Notes under the pieces: generated by a model
The model's input: only the letters and a program-made list of their open reading frames with translations
Databases searched by the model: none
What the model was told of the DNA's origin: nothing
Part shown: positions 1 to 14,400 of the stretch, in pieces
Layout: every line of letters begins with the position of its first letter
Numbering within the stretch: position 1 is the stretch's first letter
Assembly (NCBI GenBank): GCA_963969345.1
Contig: OZ017766.1
Coordinates: forward strand, 2,480,001 to 2,544,000
Source: Turbatrix aceti
Taxonomy: Eukaryota > Nematoda > Chromadorea > Rhabditida > Panagrolaimidae
Length of the DNA: 64,000 nucleotides
Direction of reading: 5' to 3'
Translations under genes and position numbers: made by a program

Positions 1-97
1 TCTGTTTGACCAGTTTGCTTTACTGTTTTTCCTGTTGCCTACTTCACTCGACGAAAAAAACAGTGCACCATGATTTTTTAAAAATACGCCGCGAGCA

Positions 98-110
98 TTC
101 TGGAAAATTC
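98..110 (+). promoter_or_regulatory. heat-shock element 1
   Basis: A perfect three-unit heat-shock element in the pattern TTCnnGAAnnTTC lies about 190 bp upstream of the HSP70 TATA box. This is the known binding pattern of an HSF1 trimer. It is the most distal of three such sites. Confidence 0.85.
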
Positions 111-166
111 CAGGCAAGAGCACCCGCTGCGTCAACTGAGCTCGGTTGGCCAGCGCACAAGCACGA

Positions 167-179
167 GAAAGTTCTTGAA
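167..179 (+). promoter_or_regulatory. heat-shock element 2
   Basis: A perfect GAAnnTTCnnGAA array, in the opposite phase to the first element. Three adjacent 5-bp units in alternating orientation are what trimeric HSF1 recognises. Confidence 0.85.
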
Positions 180-236
180 AAGCGAAGAGCACCCAGCGAC
201 GCATCCATCACCGGCCGCGGACGAGGGAAAGCGTAG

Positions 237-249
237 TTCTAGAAATTTC
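237..249 (+). promoter_or_regulatory. heat-shock element 3
   Basis: A perfect TTCnnGAAnnTTC array about 40 bp upstream of the TATA box. It is the element closest to the HSP70 core promoter. Confidence 0.85.
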
Positions 250-290
250 GGCATTTGCCTCGACGATTCACGGATGTTTCTCCGAAAGGG

Positions 291-298
291 TATATAAG
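291..298 (+). promoter_or_regulatory. TATA box of HSP70
   Basis: The sequence TATATAAG sits 96 bp before the HSP70 start codon, directly downstream of three heat-shock elements. Transcription should start near 320, which leaves a 5' leader of about 65 bases. Confidence 0.85.
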
Positions 299-386
299 CA
301 CGGCCTTGGCGGGTAGAAGGCAACTCATCCAGTTCGAAGAAAGTTTTCTTTTGATTTCTCATCTCTCCCATTTCCCATCTCTCATC

Positions 387-2306
387 ATGGCTTCCAGCAA
401 AGCTATCGGCATCGACCTCGGCACGACGTACTCCTGCGTCGGCGTGTACCAGAACGGCCGTGTCGAGATCATCGCCAATGACCAGGGCAATAAGACCACG
501 CCCAGCTACGTCGCCTTCACCGACACCGAGCGCCTCATCGGCGACGGCGCCAAGGACCAGATGGCTCGCAACCCCGCGAACACCGTCTTTGACGCGAAGC
601 GCCTCATCGGCAGGAAGTTCGACGACGCCTCCGTCCAGTCAGACATGAAGCACTGGCCCTTCCGGCTCGTTCGCTCCGCCGGCAACAAGCCCGCCGTCCA
701 GGTCGAGTTCAAGGGCGAGTCCAAGACCATGCAGCCAGAAGAGATTTCCTCCATGGTCCTCACCAAGATGAAGGAGACCGCCGAGGCCTACCTCGGCCAC
801 CCCGTCCGCGATGCCGTCGTCACCGTTCCGGCCTACTTCAACGACGCTCAGCGCCAGGCGACCAAGGATGCGGGCGCCATCGCCGGTCTCAACGTGCTCC
901 GCATCATCAACGAGCCCACGGCTGCCGCCCTCGCCTACGGCCTCGACAAGAAGTGCGGTCGTGAGCAGAACATTCTCATCTTCGACCTCGGCGGCGGCAC
1001 CTTCGACGTTTCCATCCTGAACATCGCCGACGGCGTCTTTGAGGTCTTGGCCACTGCCGGGGACACCCACCTCGGCGGCGAAGACTTTGACGACCGCCTT
1101 GTCGACTTCTTTGCCGCGGAATTTAAGCGCAAGTACGGCAAGGATCTCAGGTCGAACCCACGTGCCATGCGCCGTCTCCGCACCGCCTGCGAACGCGCCA
1201 AACGCACTCTCTCGTCTTCCGCAGAGGCCGTCGTCGAAATCGACTCTCTCTGTGACGGCATCGACTTCCACTCCAAGCTGACGCGCGCCCGATTCGAGGA
1301 GCTCTGCGGCGACCTGTTCAGGAAGACCCTCGGCCCCGTTGAACAGGCGCTGCGCGACGCGAAGCTCGACAAGGGCTCCATCCACGAAGTCGTCCTCGTC
1401 GGCGGCTCCACCCGCATCCCGAAGGTCCAGAAGCTGCTCTCCGAGTTCTTCAACCACCGCGAGCTCAACAAGTCCATCAACCCCGACGAGGCGGTCGCCT
1501 ACGGAGCTGCGGTCCAGGCTGCCATCCTCTCGGGTGTCAAGGACGACTCCGTCAAGGACATCCTCCTCGTCGACGTCACACCCCTCTCACTCGGCATCGA
1601 GACCGCCGGCGGCGTCATGACCAAACTCGTCGAGCGCAACACCCGCGTGCCCCACCGCACTTCCCAGGTGTTCAGTACCTACGCCGACAACCAACCGGCA
1701 GTCACCATCCAGGTCTTCGAGGGTGAGCGGGCCATGACGAAGGACAACAACCGTCTCGGCATTTTCGACCTCACGGGCATCCCGCCTGCTCCTCGCGGCG
1801 TCCCCCAGATCGAGGTGGCCTTCGACATCGATGCCAACGGAATCCTCCACGTCACGGCAGCCGACAAATCCACCGGCCGCTCCAACAAGATCCAGATCAA
1901 GAACGAGCGCGGCCGGCTGTCCCAGGCCGAGATCGAGCGCCTCCTCGCCGAAGCCAAGCAGTTCGAAGCCGAAGACGCAGCCCAGCGTGAGCGGGTCGAT
2001 GCCCGCAACCGCCTCGAGCAGTACCTCTTCCAGGTGAAACAGGCCCTCAACGAGTACGGTGACCGTCTCCAGCCCGACGACCGCTCGACCGCGGAATCCT
2101 TCATCAAGGACAAACTCGCCTGGCTCGACTCCAACCAGACTGCCGAGAAGTCCGAGTTCGAGTACCACCTCGAGGAGGCCCAGAAGGCGCTGTCAACGTA
2201 CATGTCCAAGATCCACAACCCGGCCGGTGGCGTTCCCGGCTCCCAGACTTGTGGCCAGCAATTCGGCGGCGCTCACGACGGACCCAAGGTCGAAGAAGTC
2301 GACTAG
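387..2306 (+). CDS. hsp70: cytosolic heat-shock protein 70, intronless
   Basis: ATP-dependent chaperone of the cytosol and nucleus, 639 residues, the usual family length. The nucleotide-binding domain opens with [14 protein letters not shown] and holds the phosphate-2 signature [10 protein letters not shown] and the motif [13 protein letters not shown]. The substrate-binding domain and lid follow. The protein ends in EEVD, the docking tail for TPR co-chaperones, which makes it cytosolic rather than ER or mitochondrial. The frame is open from 255, but the conserved N-terminus and the TATA box at 291 place the start at 387. There is no intron, as is typical of heat-inducible HSP70 genes that must be expressed when splicing fails. 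Three heat-shock elements precede it, and an AATAAA lies at 2422-2427. Identity is certain; inducibility is inferred from the promoter. Confidence 0.98.
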   Translation: MASSKAIGIDLGTTYSCVGVYQNGRVEIIANDQGNKTTPSYVAFTDTERLIGDGAKDQMARNPANTVFDAKRLIGRKFDDASVQSDMKHWPFRLVRSAGNKPAVQVEFKGESKTMQPEEISSMVLTKMKETAEAYLGHPVRDAVVTVPAYFNDAQRQATKDAGAIAGLNVLRIINEPTAAALAYGLDKKCGREQNILIFDLGGGTFDVSILNIADGVFEVLATAGDTHLGGEDFDDRLVDFFAAEFKRKYGKDLRSNPRAMRRLRTACERAKRTLSSSAEAVVEIDSLCDGIDFHSKLTRARFEELCGDLFRKTLGPVEQALRDAKLDKGSIHEVVLVGGSTRIPKVQKLLSEFFNHRELNKSINPDEAVAYGAAVQAAILSGVKDDSVKDILLVDVTPLSLGIETAGGVMTKLVERNTRVPHRTSQVFSTYADNQPAVTIQVFEGERAMTKDNNRLGIFDLTGIPPAPRGVPQIEVAFDIDANGILHVTAADKSTGRSNKIQIKNERGRLSQAEIERLLAEAKQFEAEDAAQRERVDARNRLEQYLFQVKQALNEYGDRLQPDDRSTAESFIKDKLAWLDSNQTAEKSEFEYHLEEAQKALSTYMSKIHNPAGGVPGSQTCGQQFGGAHDGPKVEEVD

Positions 2307-3476
2307 ACTGCTGTCGTTCCAACTTTAACTGCAATTCGGGTATTCTGATATTTTTGTTTGTTATTCATTGTTTTTGTATGCATTTGCATTGTGTGTACCA
2401 TTTTGAACTTTCTGAAGGATAAATAAATTTTAAAAAATATATACGGACTTGTGAAACCAGTGGGTGGGAACGTGATAGTCCCGAGGGAATTTTTTTTTCC
2501 GGGAGAATCTTCATAGATTCCCCGGAGAAATTCTCAATTTTTTGTTTAACGGAGAGAACATAAAAAAATTTTGAACGTGTATAGAATTGAACCGGGGTCT
2601 CAAAATGGTAAAAAAGTGTGCAGAAGGACAATAATAGACGCGCACTAGACTATTGCAACTTGTTTATAGACCATTCTCGCTGAGCAATAAACTCTTTTTT
2701 ACTGCAGTAGCGACTGACATTGGGCAGCCAGACCTTCCCCTTACTTTTTGCTGCCAAAACGCCCATTTAGTACGAGTGGTAGTATTTTTCTAGGTGCGCT
2801 CGAAATCAACTGCGCAAAGAGCTTTATTCTATTATTGCTACCACCTACTACCCTATACTCGCCGCTGACTGCAGTGCTGCTGCGGATTAACTTCCCAAAA
2901 CGTCTCCCCTCCCTTTTACACCGTGCGTGCATAGGTTCTTTTTCTCTGCGTCTCTTCGAATAGCAATGCAAATGATAGCGCTTGGCGGTACAAGCTTTTT
3001 GCGTAAGCAGATGGACAAGAGCAGTGTTTGCAAACCCTTTTTCATAGTTTTTTGCGCAAGCAGAGGGACAAAAGCTGTCTCCGCGCATCCTTCTTCCGCC
3101 CTTGCGAAAGCTTGTCGATGGATCCAAATAATTTTTGAAACGCACGTGCATAAGCTGTGGCATGAATAAAAGTCGGTACTCCTGGTAATGTAAAAAGAAC
3201 TGGTGTACGTGATCAGGTCCGAAACGGCACCCCAAAGAACAAATTTGTAAAATATTGACTCTTGACTTTTGTTTGCATATGACTATTTTCCAAACCAGAT
3301 CTTTTCGTACCAGTTTTTTTCCAGAAGACAAATTTGATAATTATTTGCAATGCCCATTTTTAAAATTTTTCTAAACCGTATTGTTTTTCATATTTATGGT
3401 CAATACATAGTATCGTTGTTCATTTCCACCCGTTAGCCACGTATCGTTAACAAAAGTAAGTATTTTTGCGGACACT
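2307..3476. other. intergenic DNA between HSP70 and kinesin-13
   Basis: AT-rich DNA between two convergent genes, so it holds both 3' untranslated regions. An AATAAA at 2422 serves HSP70. A short imperfect direct repeat of about 28 bp occurs at 2995-3022 and 3047-3075. The 196-residue minus frame at 2741-3331 lacks the local codon bias and resembles no known family. No gene is seen. Confidence 0.6.
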
Positions 3477-6656
<3,180 letters not shown>

Positions 6657-7281
6657 GCTGAGCCGCAGCCGTGGCACTTTTGAAAGACCTAAAACAGGTC
6701 TTGCAGCCAAATTAGCTTTTGTACAGAGTTTTTCGGTTGTCAGGGTTAGGCTTTGTTGGACGCCTCGTTGCCAGGTGGAACACGGCGTACAAAAGAAGAG
6801 CGCGGGACTCGAACGACGTGTTTTTTAGCCTCGGTATTGATGATGTATTTTCGAGTCCGTTCACATGCTTTCAGCACGCGTCAAAGGTGAAAGGACGTTT
6901 TGATGGCATGGGAAGTCACAGACACGCAAAGGACAAAAAGCGTTCGTTCTTTTCACGACCCTAGGGGCAGAAAAAATTAATTTCATGGCGGCAGGGAGCA
7001 AAAACAAGCTGGGCAATCTATTTTATCGAAATCACGTTCCAAGCTAAGACCGGACCGTAAAGCAAACGTCGGCGAACGCTGTTTAACAGAAATTCCTTCT
7101 CAAAGCTCTGTTTTCGCCGGAAGGCTGTTTACGAAAAAAAACGTGATTTCAAAAGGCGTTTTTCAACACTCGGGATGCGTGCAAAAAAATAGCCGCAATA
7201 ATCGCTCTGCGCTGAATGAATGCTGTCCAAAGCCAGTCCCGAAAAAAGAAACGCGAACATGGCGTGGGGCTTCGGGAGATT

Positions 7282-8412
7282 TCACTCACTCGAGTCGACC
7301 GGGCTCGCCTGCACAATGGCAGCACCCGGTGAGGCGTCGACGACGACCTGCAGCGACTCGCTCAAATCGTCGAGGCCCGCGGGTGGCTGCGTTGAGGCAC
7401 CTATGCGCCGTTAAAAGCGAGTGGCCACGTGCGGACATGGTCGGTGCTTTTTTGACGCTAAGAACCCCCGGGACCATTTCTTCGTGTGTGGTCAACAGGA
7501 TGCTTTGGGGACCTGCTTGTTCACTCACTCGCTCGAGACAGACTGTTACGAAACGCACCGGCTGGCTGGGGGCTCCTTTAACTTTCCGCTTGGCGGACGT
7601 AACCTTGTTAGAGCCAATTTTTGAGAATTACACCCTGCAGCGCGTTAATCATTGGGGGCACGAGGCACTGCTCGAGGTAATGGGCACGCTCTGTCGAAAG
7701 AGCAACAATTTTGGCCGGCGCCGGGAAATACAAAAGCAATTTTATTGTATGGGCTTTGGACAGGTGGTATGCTGTCTGGTAATGCGATTACGCTACCTGG
7801 GTGTTCTGAAAACCCAGGCCGCCGTCGATTTCATTTTGGAACACTTAACCTAATTTCTGTGAAAATTGAGTTCAAAGAGGCGCTATAACACATTTCACGT
7901 GTTTTTCGCTGAGATTTTGACTTCCAGGTAGCAGACAAAAGCCAGTCAAGAAAAAACAAACTTCTGGTCTGCAAAGCGACAGGCCTGCGAACTGGAACAC
8001 CGTTCGGCAGCTTTGACCCTTGTCCAGCAGCGCCTCCGAATAAGATGCCATTCGCGGCGACGGGTGATGCGAGAGAGGGCTTCGCCACCACCCGGCCTCC
8101 GTTCGACGCGGAAGGGTTGCGTCGATGATTCATGGCGGCCGCCGGATGCGGCAGACGGGGACTGATGTCGACGACTCGGTTCGCTACTGCCTGCGCTGTC
8201 ATCTGGCCAGTCGGTTCAGAGAACGAGGATGGATTCGTTGACGACAGACAGGAGTAGGTGGCGCTCTTGCACGGAGGCTTAATCTTGACGTGCGGCAGCT
8301 GGAAACGAGGCGGTGAGAAGCGTCTGGCCAGCCAGGATGCGCCGTAGACTTCAAAGCGGAGTGGCGGGGCTACCGGGCTATAGCGCTTCGAAATTGGCTT
8401 ACGATCCTCCAT
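7282..8412 (-). CDS. hypothetical basic, proline/serine-rich protein
   Basis: Two exons, 8412-7962 and 7400-7282, join in phase to give 189 residues. I do not recognise the family. The first exon encodes a basic, Pro-rich stretch (PPLRFEVYGASWLARRF, then KIKPPCK) followed by a low-complexity Ala/Ser/Asn segment. The second exon reads LDDLSESLQVVVDASPG and ends PVDSSE. Both follow the C/G-ending codon preference of neighbouring genes, which supports translation. The donor (gtttgt at 7961) is weak and the 561 bp intron is long for this genome, so an extra internal exon or a different 5' exon is possible. No signal peptide or membrane segment is seen. It lies between two other minus-strand genes. 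Confidence 0.5.
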
Positions 8413-8945
8413 TCACGACCCCGTTAGTGACGCCTCGCCTTTTGCTGCACTTTGCCGGCCTCCCGGTCATCGCAAATGCATAATCCTGTCCCTCCCGGGC
8501 CTGACAGCTCGAATATCCTTCGCCCACTGCGACGGCTATTTTTGAGCAGTGCCCAAGGTGCCGAACACGCGATGGCGATGCCCCCAACTTGAGGCAAGAC
8601 GGGTGACAACAAAATGAATTAGTAGTCATTTAGTGGCACTCGTTGGGCGCTCGTACAAAGCATTGTCCCCGCTTTTATGCAAGGTCGGATGCATGCATGT
8701 TTCGGATGCCTCCATAGATGCATGCATGCGACCGACAACGTCCGTGCCAGGTCGACAGGAACGGCAGGTGTGAGGGCGCTTTGTTTACTTATCCCCTCAA
8801 TCAGAACACATTCGACGGAAAAAACGTTCTTATAAACACGCAAAAATCATGAATTTGCAATCCAATTTTCTTACAAATATCCAAATTCGCAGTTTGTTGC
8901 ACAATGTTCCTTGAGTTTTTAGGTTAATAAAATATGCAATAAATC
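8413..8945. other. intergenic DNA with an imperfect inverted repeat
   Basis: Contains the promoter side of the small gene at 7282-8412 and the 3' side of the secreted-protein gene. An imperfect inverted repeat built on ATGCATGC flanked by GTCGG and CCGAC lies at 8684-8699 and 8721-8736. No coding signal is seen. Confidence 0.4.
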
Positions 8946-11048
8946 TCAGATACGACTGGGGTTCTGGAAGAAACTTCCCAGTCCGCTGAAGATGTTGGTG
9001 CCGCCGCTGTGCTGCTTGTAGTTGGAGACCTCTTCCTGGAAGCGATGTTCCTGGAGTCGCTCGAAAGCGGCGCATTTTTTGTCCTTGAAGATGTTCGGCA
9101 GCTAAAACAGGGTCATTTTAGTCTAAATATCCTAGTCTGACGACAACAAACCGAGTTGGCGGTGGTGGCAGCTTCAAAAAGCACGTTGGTTTTAACCTTG
9201 GCTCCCTCGACGTCGTAGTCGACGACCGCGTGCTCGCAGGCGAGCAACTCGTCAGGCTGGCGCTTGGAGACGAAGTACTCGAGGAGTTCTGAGTTTGTCG
9301 GCGTGTAGGATCCCTTCTGAAACGTTACCACGTTTTCTTCCGAAGCACTCGGGCAACACCTACGTCCAGTCCGTTGGCCGCCAGCCAGTCCCCGATGAGC
9401 GCGAGTTTGAAGGCCTTGCCGAGGAGCGGGTTGTCGAGCTGCGTGAAGAAGTCCTTCTCGAGTTCCTCCCGGTTGGGGCCTCGCTGGTAGAACTTCATCC
9501 AGACGTCGATGGCGCCTTCCTTCTGCCAGTAATCCTTCTGCCACACCGACTTGGAAAAGGTCGAGCAGAGCGTGAAGTTTTTATCCTCCGGAGGCGGGCA
9601 GAGCTTGGTCGTTAGCCGGTACGTCCGCTCACCGGTCGATCGGCAGAGGTTGGAGTCGGTGTTCTCGAGCAGTCTGAGCTTGCGCGACTTCTTGCACCAA
9701 TCGCAGTAGAAGCACTCCCGGCCGCAGGTAGCGACGTCCATGCAGCGGAGCTTGCCGAGAGGCTGAATGTTGACGTCGAGTTTCATTGCCAGCTTGTTGA
9801 TGTGGATGTCTGAAGCAGAGGACACGTTAAAACTCCTCTTGGGGGAAACTCACTCGGAGGCAGGGTGATGTCGACGGCCATGTCGAAGCAGCTGGGCCAC
9901 GTCAGGTGCAGCTTGCCCTGGTTGTCGCGCTCACTGGGGTGGCTGAATGAGGGGTTCGCGAGCTTGATGGGTGCCGTGCACTCGTGTCCGGTGAACTGCT
10001 TGCAGCACGCGCCTCGCCTGTAGTCCTTGACCTTGGCGACGAAGAGATTCTTGCTGATGACCGCCTCGTAGCTGCGTTCGCCCGTCTTCTTGACCGTGCC
10101 CGTGCCGATGGGGACGTCCCTGTCGTTGTAGACCACCGTGTTGCCGTTCTTGTCGGCGATTACCTTGCCCACGGATCGGCCCTGCGCGTCGTAGCACTGC
10201 GAGATGCCGGGCGTCTCAGCCGTGCAATGGTATTTTTCTTGGCGTCGTCCGAAGAGCGACTGGGCAAAAGAGTCTCCGCCGGCGCCGCTGATATCGTTCG
10301 CAGAGAGGTCTGCTTCGGTTCGCTTGCCGTTCTGTCGAATGGTGTAAGCGTATGTGCCAGATTTGCCCTTTTCCTAAAAAAGACGATGTCAGACTGTTTT
10401 TGAGACACATGGATGTTGCACGCAATTTGTTGATGAAAGCGATTTACCTTGTCAGAAAAACCGAGCGTGCCAGCACCAGAATTGTTGTTGTGCGAGTCCG
10501 GATTGAGTTTGAAGTCAAATTGCTCGTTGGTTGCCGCAAAATCAGTATCTTTGGGGTCTTTGAGCGATCCGTGAGCGACGGTATCGAGTGTGTACTTGCC
10601 GTCGGCCTTCAGAAACGCGTGCTGGCCTTTGCCGTCTTCTTTCGTCCGAATCTGGCCTCTGAAGCATTTTGCGATTGCTTTCAGCCTTCAGATATTTTTC
10701 TATACATTATAAAAACACTCACGTGTGTCCTCCTGCCTGAGCGACGCCGCCCTTGTCGCCGAACTTCTGAACCTGAGCCCGTTGGCCGTCAGAAGTCTCG
10801 GCAGCGGCGGCATTGCCGGTCGCAGAGGCGGAGAGCTGCTTCTTCTCGGTGAGAAGGTCGACGAGGACCTTCTCCTTGTCGCTGGCGTCGAGCCCGACTT
10901 GCTGGACTTTGTGGCCCTCCTTGTCGAGCCACGACGAGTCGACGTCGATGTGGCGATGCGACTCGTCGATGACGACGTTGTTCGGCCTCGGAGTCGAGCC
11001 CCGGACCGCCCCGAGGGTGCAGAGAGTCAAGAGTAGGGGTATTCTCAT
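8946..11048 (-). CDS. novel secreted Cys-rich protein, 607 residues
   Basis: Six phase-consistent exons: 11048-10723, 10658-10448, 10373-9854, 9809-9364, 9316-9152, 9101-8946. The protein starts with a clear signal peptide (MRIPLLLTLCTLGAVRGS), so it is secreted or lumenal. Residues about 20-220 are hydrophilic and low in cysteine, rich in Asp, Lys and Gly. From about residue 220 a cysteine-rich region begins, with motifs GACCKQFTGHECTA, LTWPSCFD and CGRECFYCDWCKK, then a helical C-terminal part ending in Gly/Asn/Phe-rich sequence. There is no transmembrane segment after the signal. Codon bias matches neighbours. I do not recognise the family and assign no function. Four of five introns are 44-74 bp. 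The gene model is strong even though the identity is unknown. Confidence 0.85.
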
Positions 11049-11403
11049 GATCGACTCTTTGAAATTCACAAAATGAGCCGAGCCGACAATTAAATTACAA
11101 TCCACTGCCGACGGCTGGGCGCGTGTGCGTGGAGCTGTGGTGTCTGATCGATTACGACGACCCGGTCCGATTCATCCCCCATCCAATGACATCTTCTTAT
11201 CCCGTCGCCTCTCCCCTCCCCTTCGTCTTCTTCCTGCCACCGCCTAGGGCTTGTTTTTTTGCATCACGCATCCCGTTTCGTCGAGTGGGGATAAAAAGCG
11301 GTAAATATGCCCGAGCCGTTGCATAACTCGTTTCGGAACGTCCCTGCGATGCCCCGGAGATGCGTAATCCAAGTTTTTCTCTTTATCGATGACTCATCGC
11401 TTT
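11049..11403. other. intergenic: secreted-protein promoter and PI3K 3' region
   Basis: 355 bp between two minus-strand genes. It must carry the upstream region of the secreted-protein gene and the 3' untranslated region of the PI3K gene. A CT-rich tract runs through about 11205-11245. No coding signal is seen. Confidence 0.4.
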
Positions 11404-14400
11404 CTAGACGTGTTTGATCGAGTGGAAGAACCAATTGACCGACGTGGCCAGGTCCGACTTGACGACGGAGTCGAAGATTCTGGCGAATGCCTCCCGGGCC
11501 TCCTCGGTGCCAATCTCGTACATGAAGGAGTGCTTGATGAAGTTCACGTCGTCCATCGTGGAGAGCTCGGGCAGTCCCATGCACATCATCATGCGGAAGA
11601 GCACGATGAAGAAGCGCGCGTTCTGGCGCAGCAGCATGAAGCCCCGGATGCACACCTCCCGGAACGAGGAGAACTCGTAGGTGTCCTTGAAGTTGCCCTT
11701 GCCCATCGAGATGATGTACAGAAAGTGCTCCGTCAGGATGAATTCCGTCCGTTCTCGGTTGATGCCCAGCTTGCGCTTTGTGTGGCCCAGAAAGTGGCCA
11801 AAGTCGATGTGAAACAGCTGAAAAAAACTTTTTGTTGGAGAAAATATTTTTGGGGTGCAAAACGTTTTGTTCGGTCAGGGATCACAAACTTCAAGAAACG
11901 TCATTTTACAGCAAACTGGATTTTGCCAAGGCAAATAGAGAGCAAAGATCCCGCCCAGAACGGGTTTGACGATGTTTCTTTCGTCTTGCGAGGTGGCCAA
12001 GAACAGGAACCCCTCGTGATCCCTGTGATCGAGCAGCCGCATCTACGCCGCGTCTTAGCCCCCTCAACTCACCCTGCCGTCCTTGGTAAGCATAATGTTG
12101 TCCTGGTGACGATCCTTGATGCCCAGGACGTACGTCGCGATGACGTATCCCGCAAGCGAAGACGCAAATCGGTCGACGCACTCGACGTACTCCTTGGAAG
12201 ACCGAACGCATTTCTGGTAGAGGTATCTGTTGAGGAGGCCGTTGTCCATGTTGAACGCCGACCCGATTTCACCGGAAGTGGTCTGGATTTGGAAGAGCGT
12301 GCTGCAGTTTTGCACGACGTGGATCATGCCGACGTTCTGTCCCATGGGCAGAACCTCGTAGATGGTCATGCAGTAGTCGATGTTGTAGCTCTTCCATTTG
12401 GCGTCCATGATGCGCATGACCTGCAACGTCAGCATGTCCTGGCGGAGGTCGTCGCCGTTCTTGAAGAGAATCTGGTGGGTATCGGAGGCCACGGAGGACA
12501 TGGGGTGCGGGTTCTTCCACGTCAACTTCAGCGGCTGCTTCGCAGAGCCGAGCACCGAGCACTTTTCAATTCTGGAAGCAATGAAATTTACAACACGTCT
12601 CTTCGATACAGAAAACACTCACATGAGCTCGCCTAGGTAGTCGGTTGGGTTCAACGGAGACACCATGTTCTGCAGCGAGTCCTTCTGCTTCTCCAGCTCC
12701 TGGAGCAGCCTCCTGGTCGCGGATTCCTTGGCACTGACGCTCTTGACAGTGATGCTCAGCGACGTGAGGATGTCGACCAGCCGTACCTGCTTCACGATGG
12801 ACGCCAGGTGGTACGCGTTGCCTCGGAGGTACATCTCGAGGCAGACGGCGAACCTGAGGTAGAACTGCGGCACTCTCTGCGCAGAGGCGGACGGATTGAC
12901 CTCGAAGTAGTTGAGCTCGGCTCTCAGTAGCCAAAACAGCGTGTGCCCGACGTTGTAGTTGAGCAGTCCGCGCTTGATGAGGAACTTGGCCAGGCCGGAG
13001 TCTGCGAAGGGCTCGTAGCGCAGCGCCTGGACGAGTGCGAGCAGATAGAGCTGCAGCTGGTCGTTGTCGAGGGCCTCGTCGATCCTCTGAACAGCCGCGT
13101 TCCGCAGAATCGTGTCCGTGATCTGCGCGTCGAGCATCTCCATCGCGGCGTCCACCTGCATGCTCGGCCAGTTTGCCAGCATGCCGTAGAGCTCGCAGAA
13201 GTTCTCCCGGCTCTTCCAGACCATCGGGAGCTGCGAGACGATCGGCAGCAAACTCGGGAAGTTGGACTGAATCTTGTGCCTCGCGCGCCAGAGAAAGTGC
13301 TGATCCTCGATGGACATGGTGGTGGGCTCGAGCTCGCGTCGCACGATCATGAGCTTGCGCAGGTTGACCGAGTCCCGGGAGAAGTCGTCGATGGGCGGCA
13401 GCTCGCCGGAGCCACTGTCGCTCGCGGACCGGATCTTGCGCTGCTGACAGATCTTGGCAAAGTGCAGCACCTGGTCGATGGTGGGGTACTTGACCTTGTT
13501 GCCGAAGTCGGTCAGCTCGATCTCGAGTCGGGCGACGTTCTCGGCCTTGACGCTGGTCGAGCTGATGACGCCCGTCAGGTTGAACAGGTCCGTCTGGTCC
13601 GGGGGGAAGCGGCAGAAGAAGATGGTTTTCTTGCCCTGCAGCAGGTAGTCCTCCCAGTCGAAGAGGCGCATGTTGAACCAGCCGAGGGCCGTCGCCTCGC
13701 ACTTGTTCTTCCGGACGCGCTGCGAGACCAGCGAGAAGGACAGCTGCGCGCTCTTCGGGATATCCTTCAGGTAGATGCCAAAGTCCAGAACGCACTAAAA
13801 CTCCAGATAATCATTGTGTCCAAACTCGAATCCAACTCACGTTTTCCCATCTCAAATTGTTGGGCGAGACAATAGGGGTGTCCCTCTGTGCGAGCACATT
13901 CAGGCCCACCGTAACGGCGACCTTGACGTAGATCTTCTCGATGCCTGTCACGATGATGTGGCTCGCAGAGTGGATGCGCAGCTTCAGGTCCTCATCCATG
14001 TCCCAAAAGTTGATGAACTCGACAGGCGGAGCAATGCTGCTCTCGATCGGGTCATCCGGCAGCGTCGGACCCTCCGCCGACACCTGGATCAACGGAGCTT
14101 CCTTCTGCGCTGCCGCGTCGCTGCTGCGATGCGCAGTCAACTTCGCAGTAGTATCTTGACGCTCCTTCTCGAGAGCCGCTTTTTCCGCGATGAGGTTTCG
14201 GCTGGTTCGCACGAATACGGGCACGAAGATCGGCGTTGGCTCGACGTAGTTGGCGAAGACGACTTTTTTGAGACGCAGTATCAGCTGAGGATCCCGGTAG
14301 TTCTCGAAAGAAGACCGGATGTACTCAAAGGATCGGAGAGGGATGGGCCGCGTCAGAAAGACCTCCTTGCCTGCGATTTGGAGGAGGAAGTCGGGGGCTT

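Noticed and set aside
255..386. Upstream extension of the HSP70 frame to an ATG at 255
   Set aside because: It includes the TATA box and leader, and HSP70 proteins start at the conserved N-terminus at 387.
639..1457. 272-codon minus-strand frame inside HSP70
   Set aside because: Mirror of a GC-biased coding strand; no domain, and the plus strand is certain.
2585..2660. Possible minus-strand tRNA (a B-box-like ggttcaattc)
   Set aside because: No matching A box, no foldable acceptor stem and no anticodon arm could be drawn.
2741..3331. 196-codon minus-strand frame in the intergenic region
   Set aside because: No codon bias, no family resemblance and AT-rich context.
7143..7853. 236-codon plus-strand frame
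   Set aside because: Long, but lacks the third-position bias, has no recognisable domain and overlaps a minus-strand exon with proper bias.
8684..8736. ATGCATGC inverted repeat as a transcription-factor operator
   Set aside because: The arms are imperfect and the words are low in complexity; no known binding pattern is matched.
11389..13875. Long plus-strand frames (415 and 310 codons)
   Set aside because: Shadows of the PI3K exons; the minus strand has all conserved motifs.
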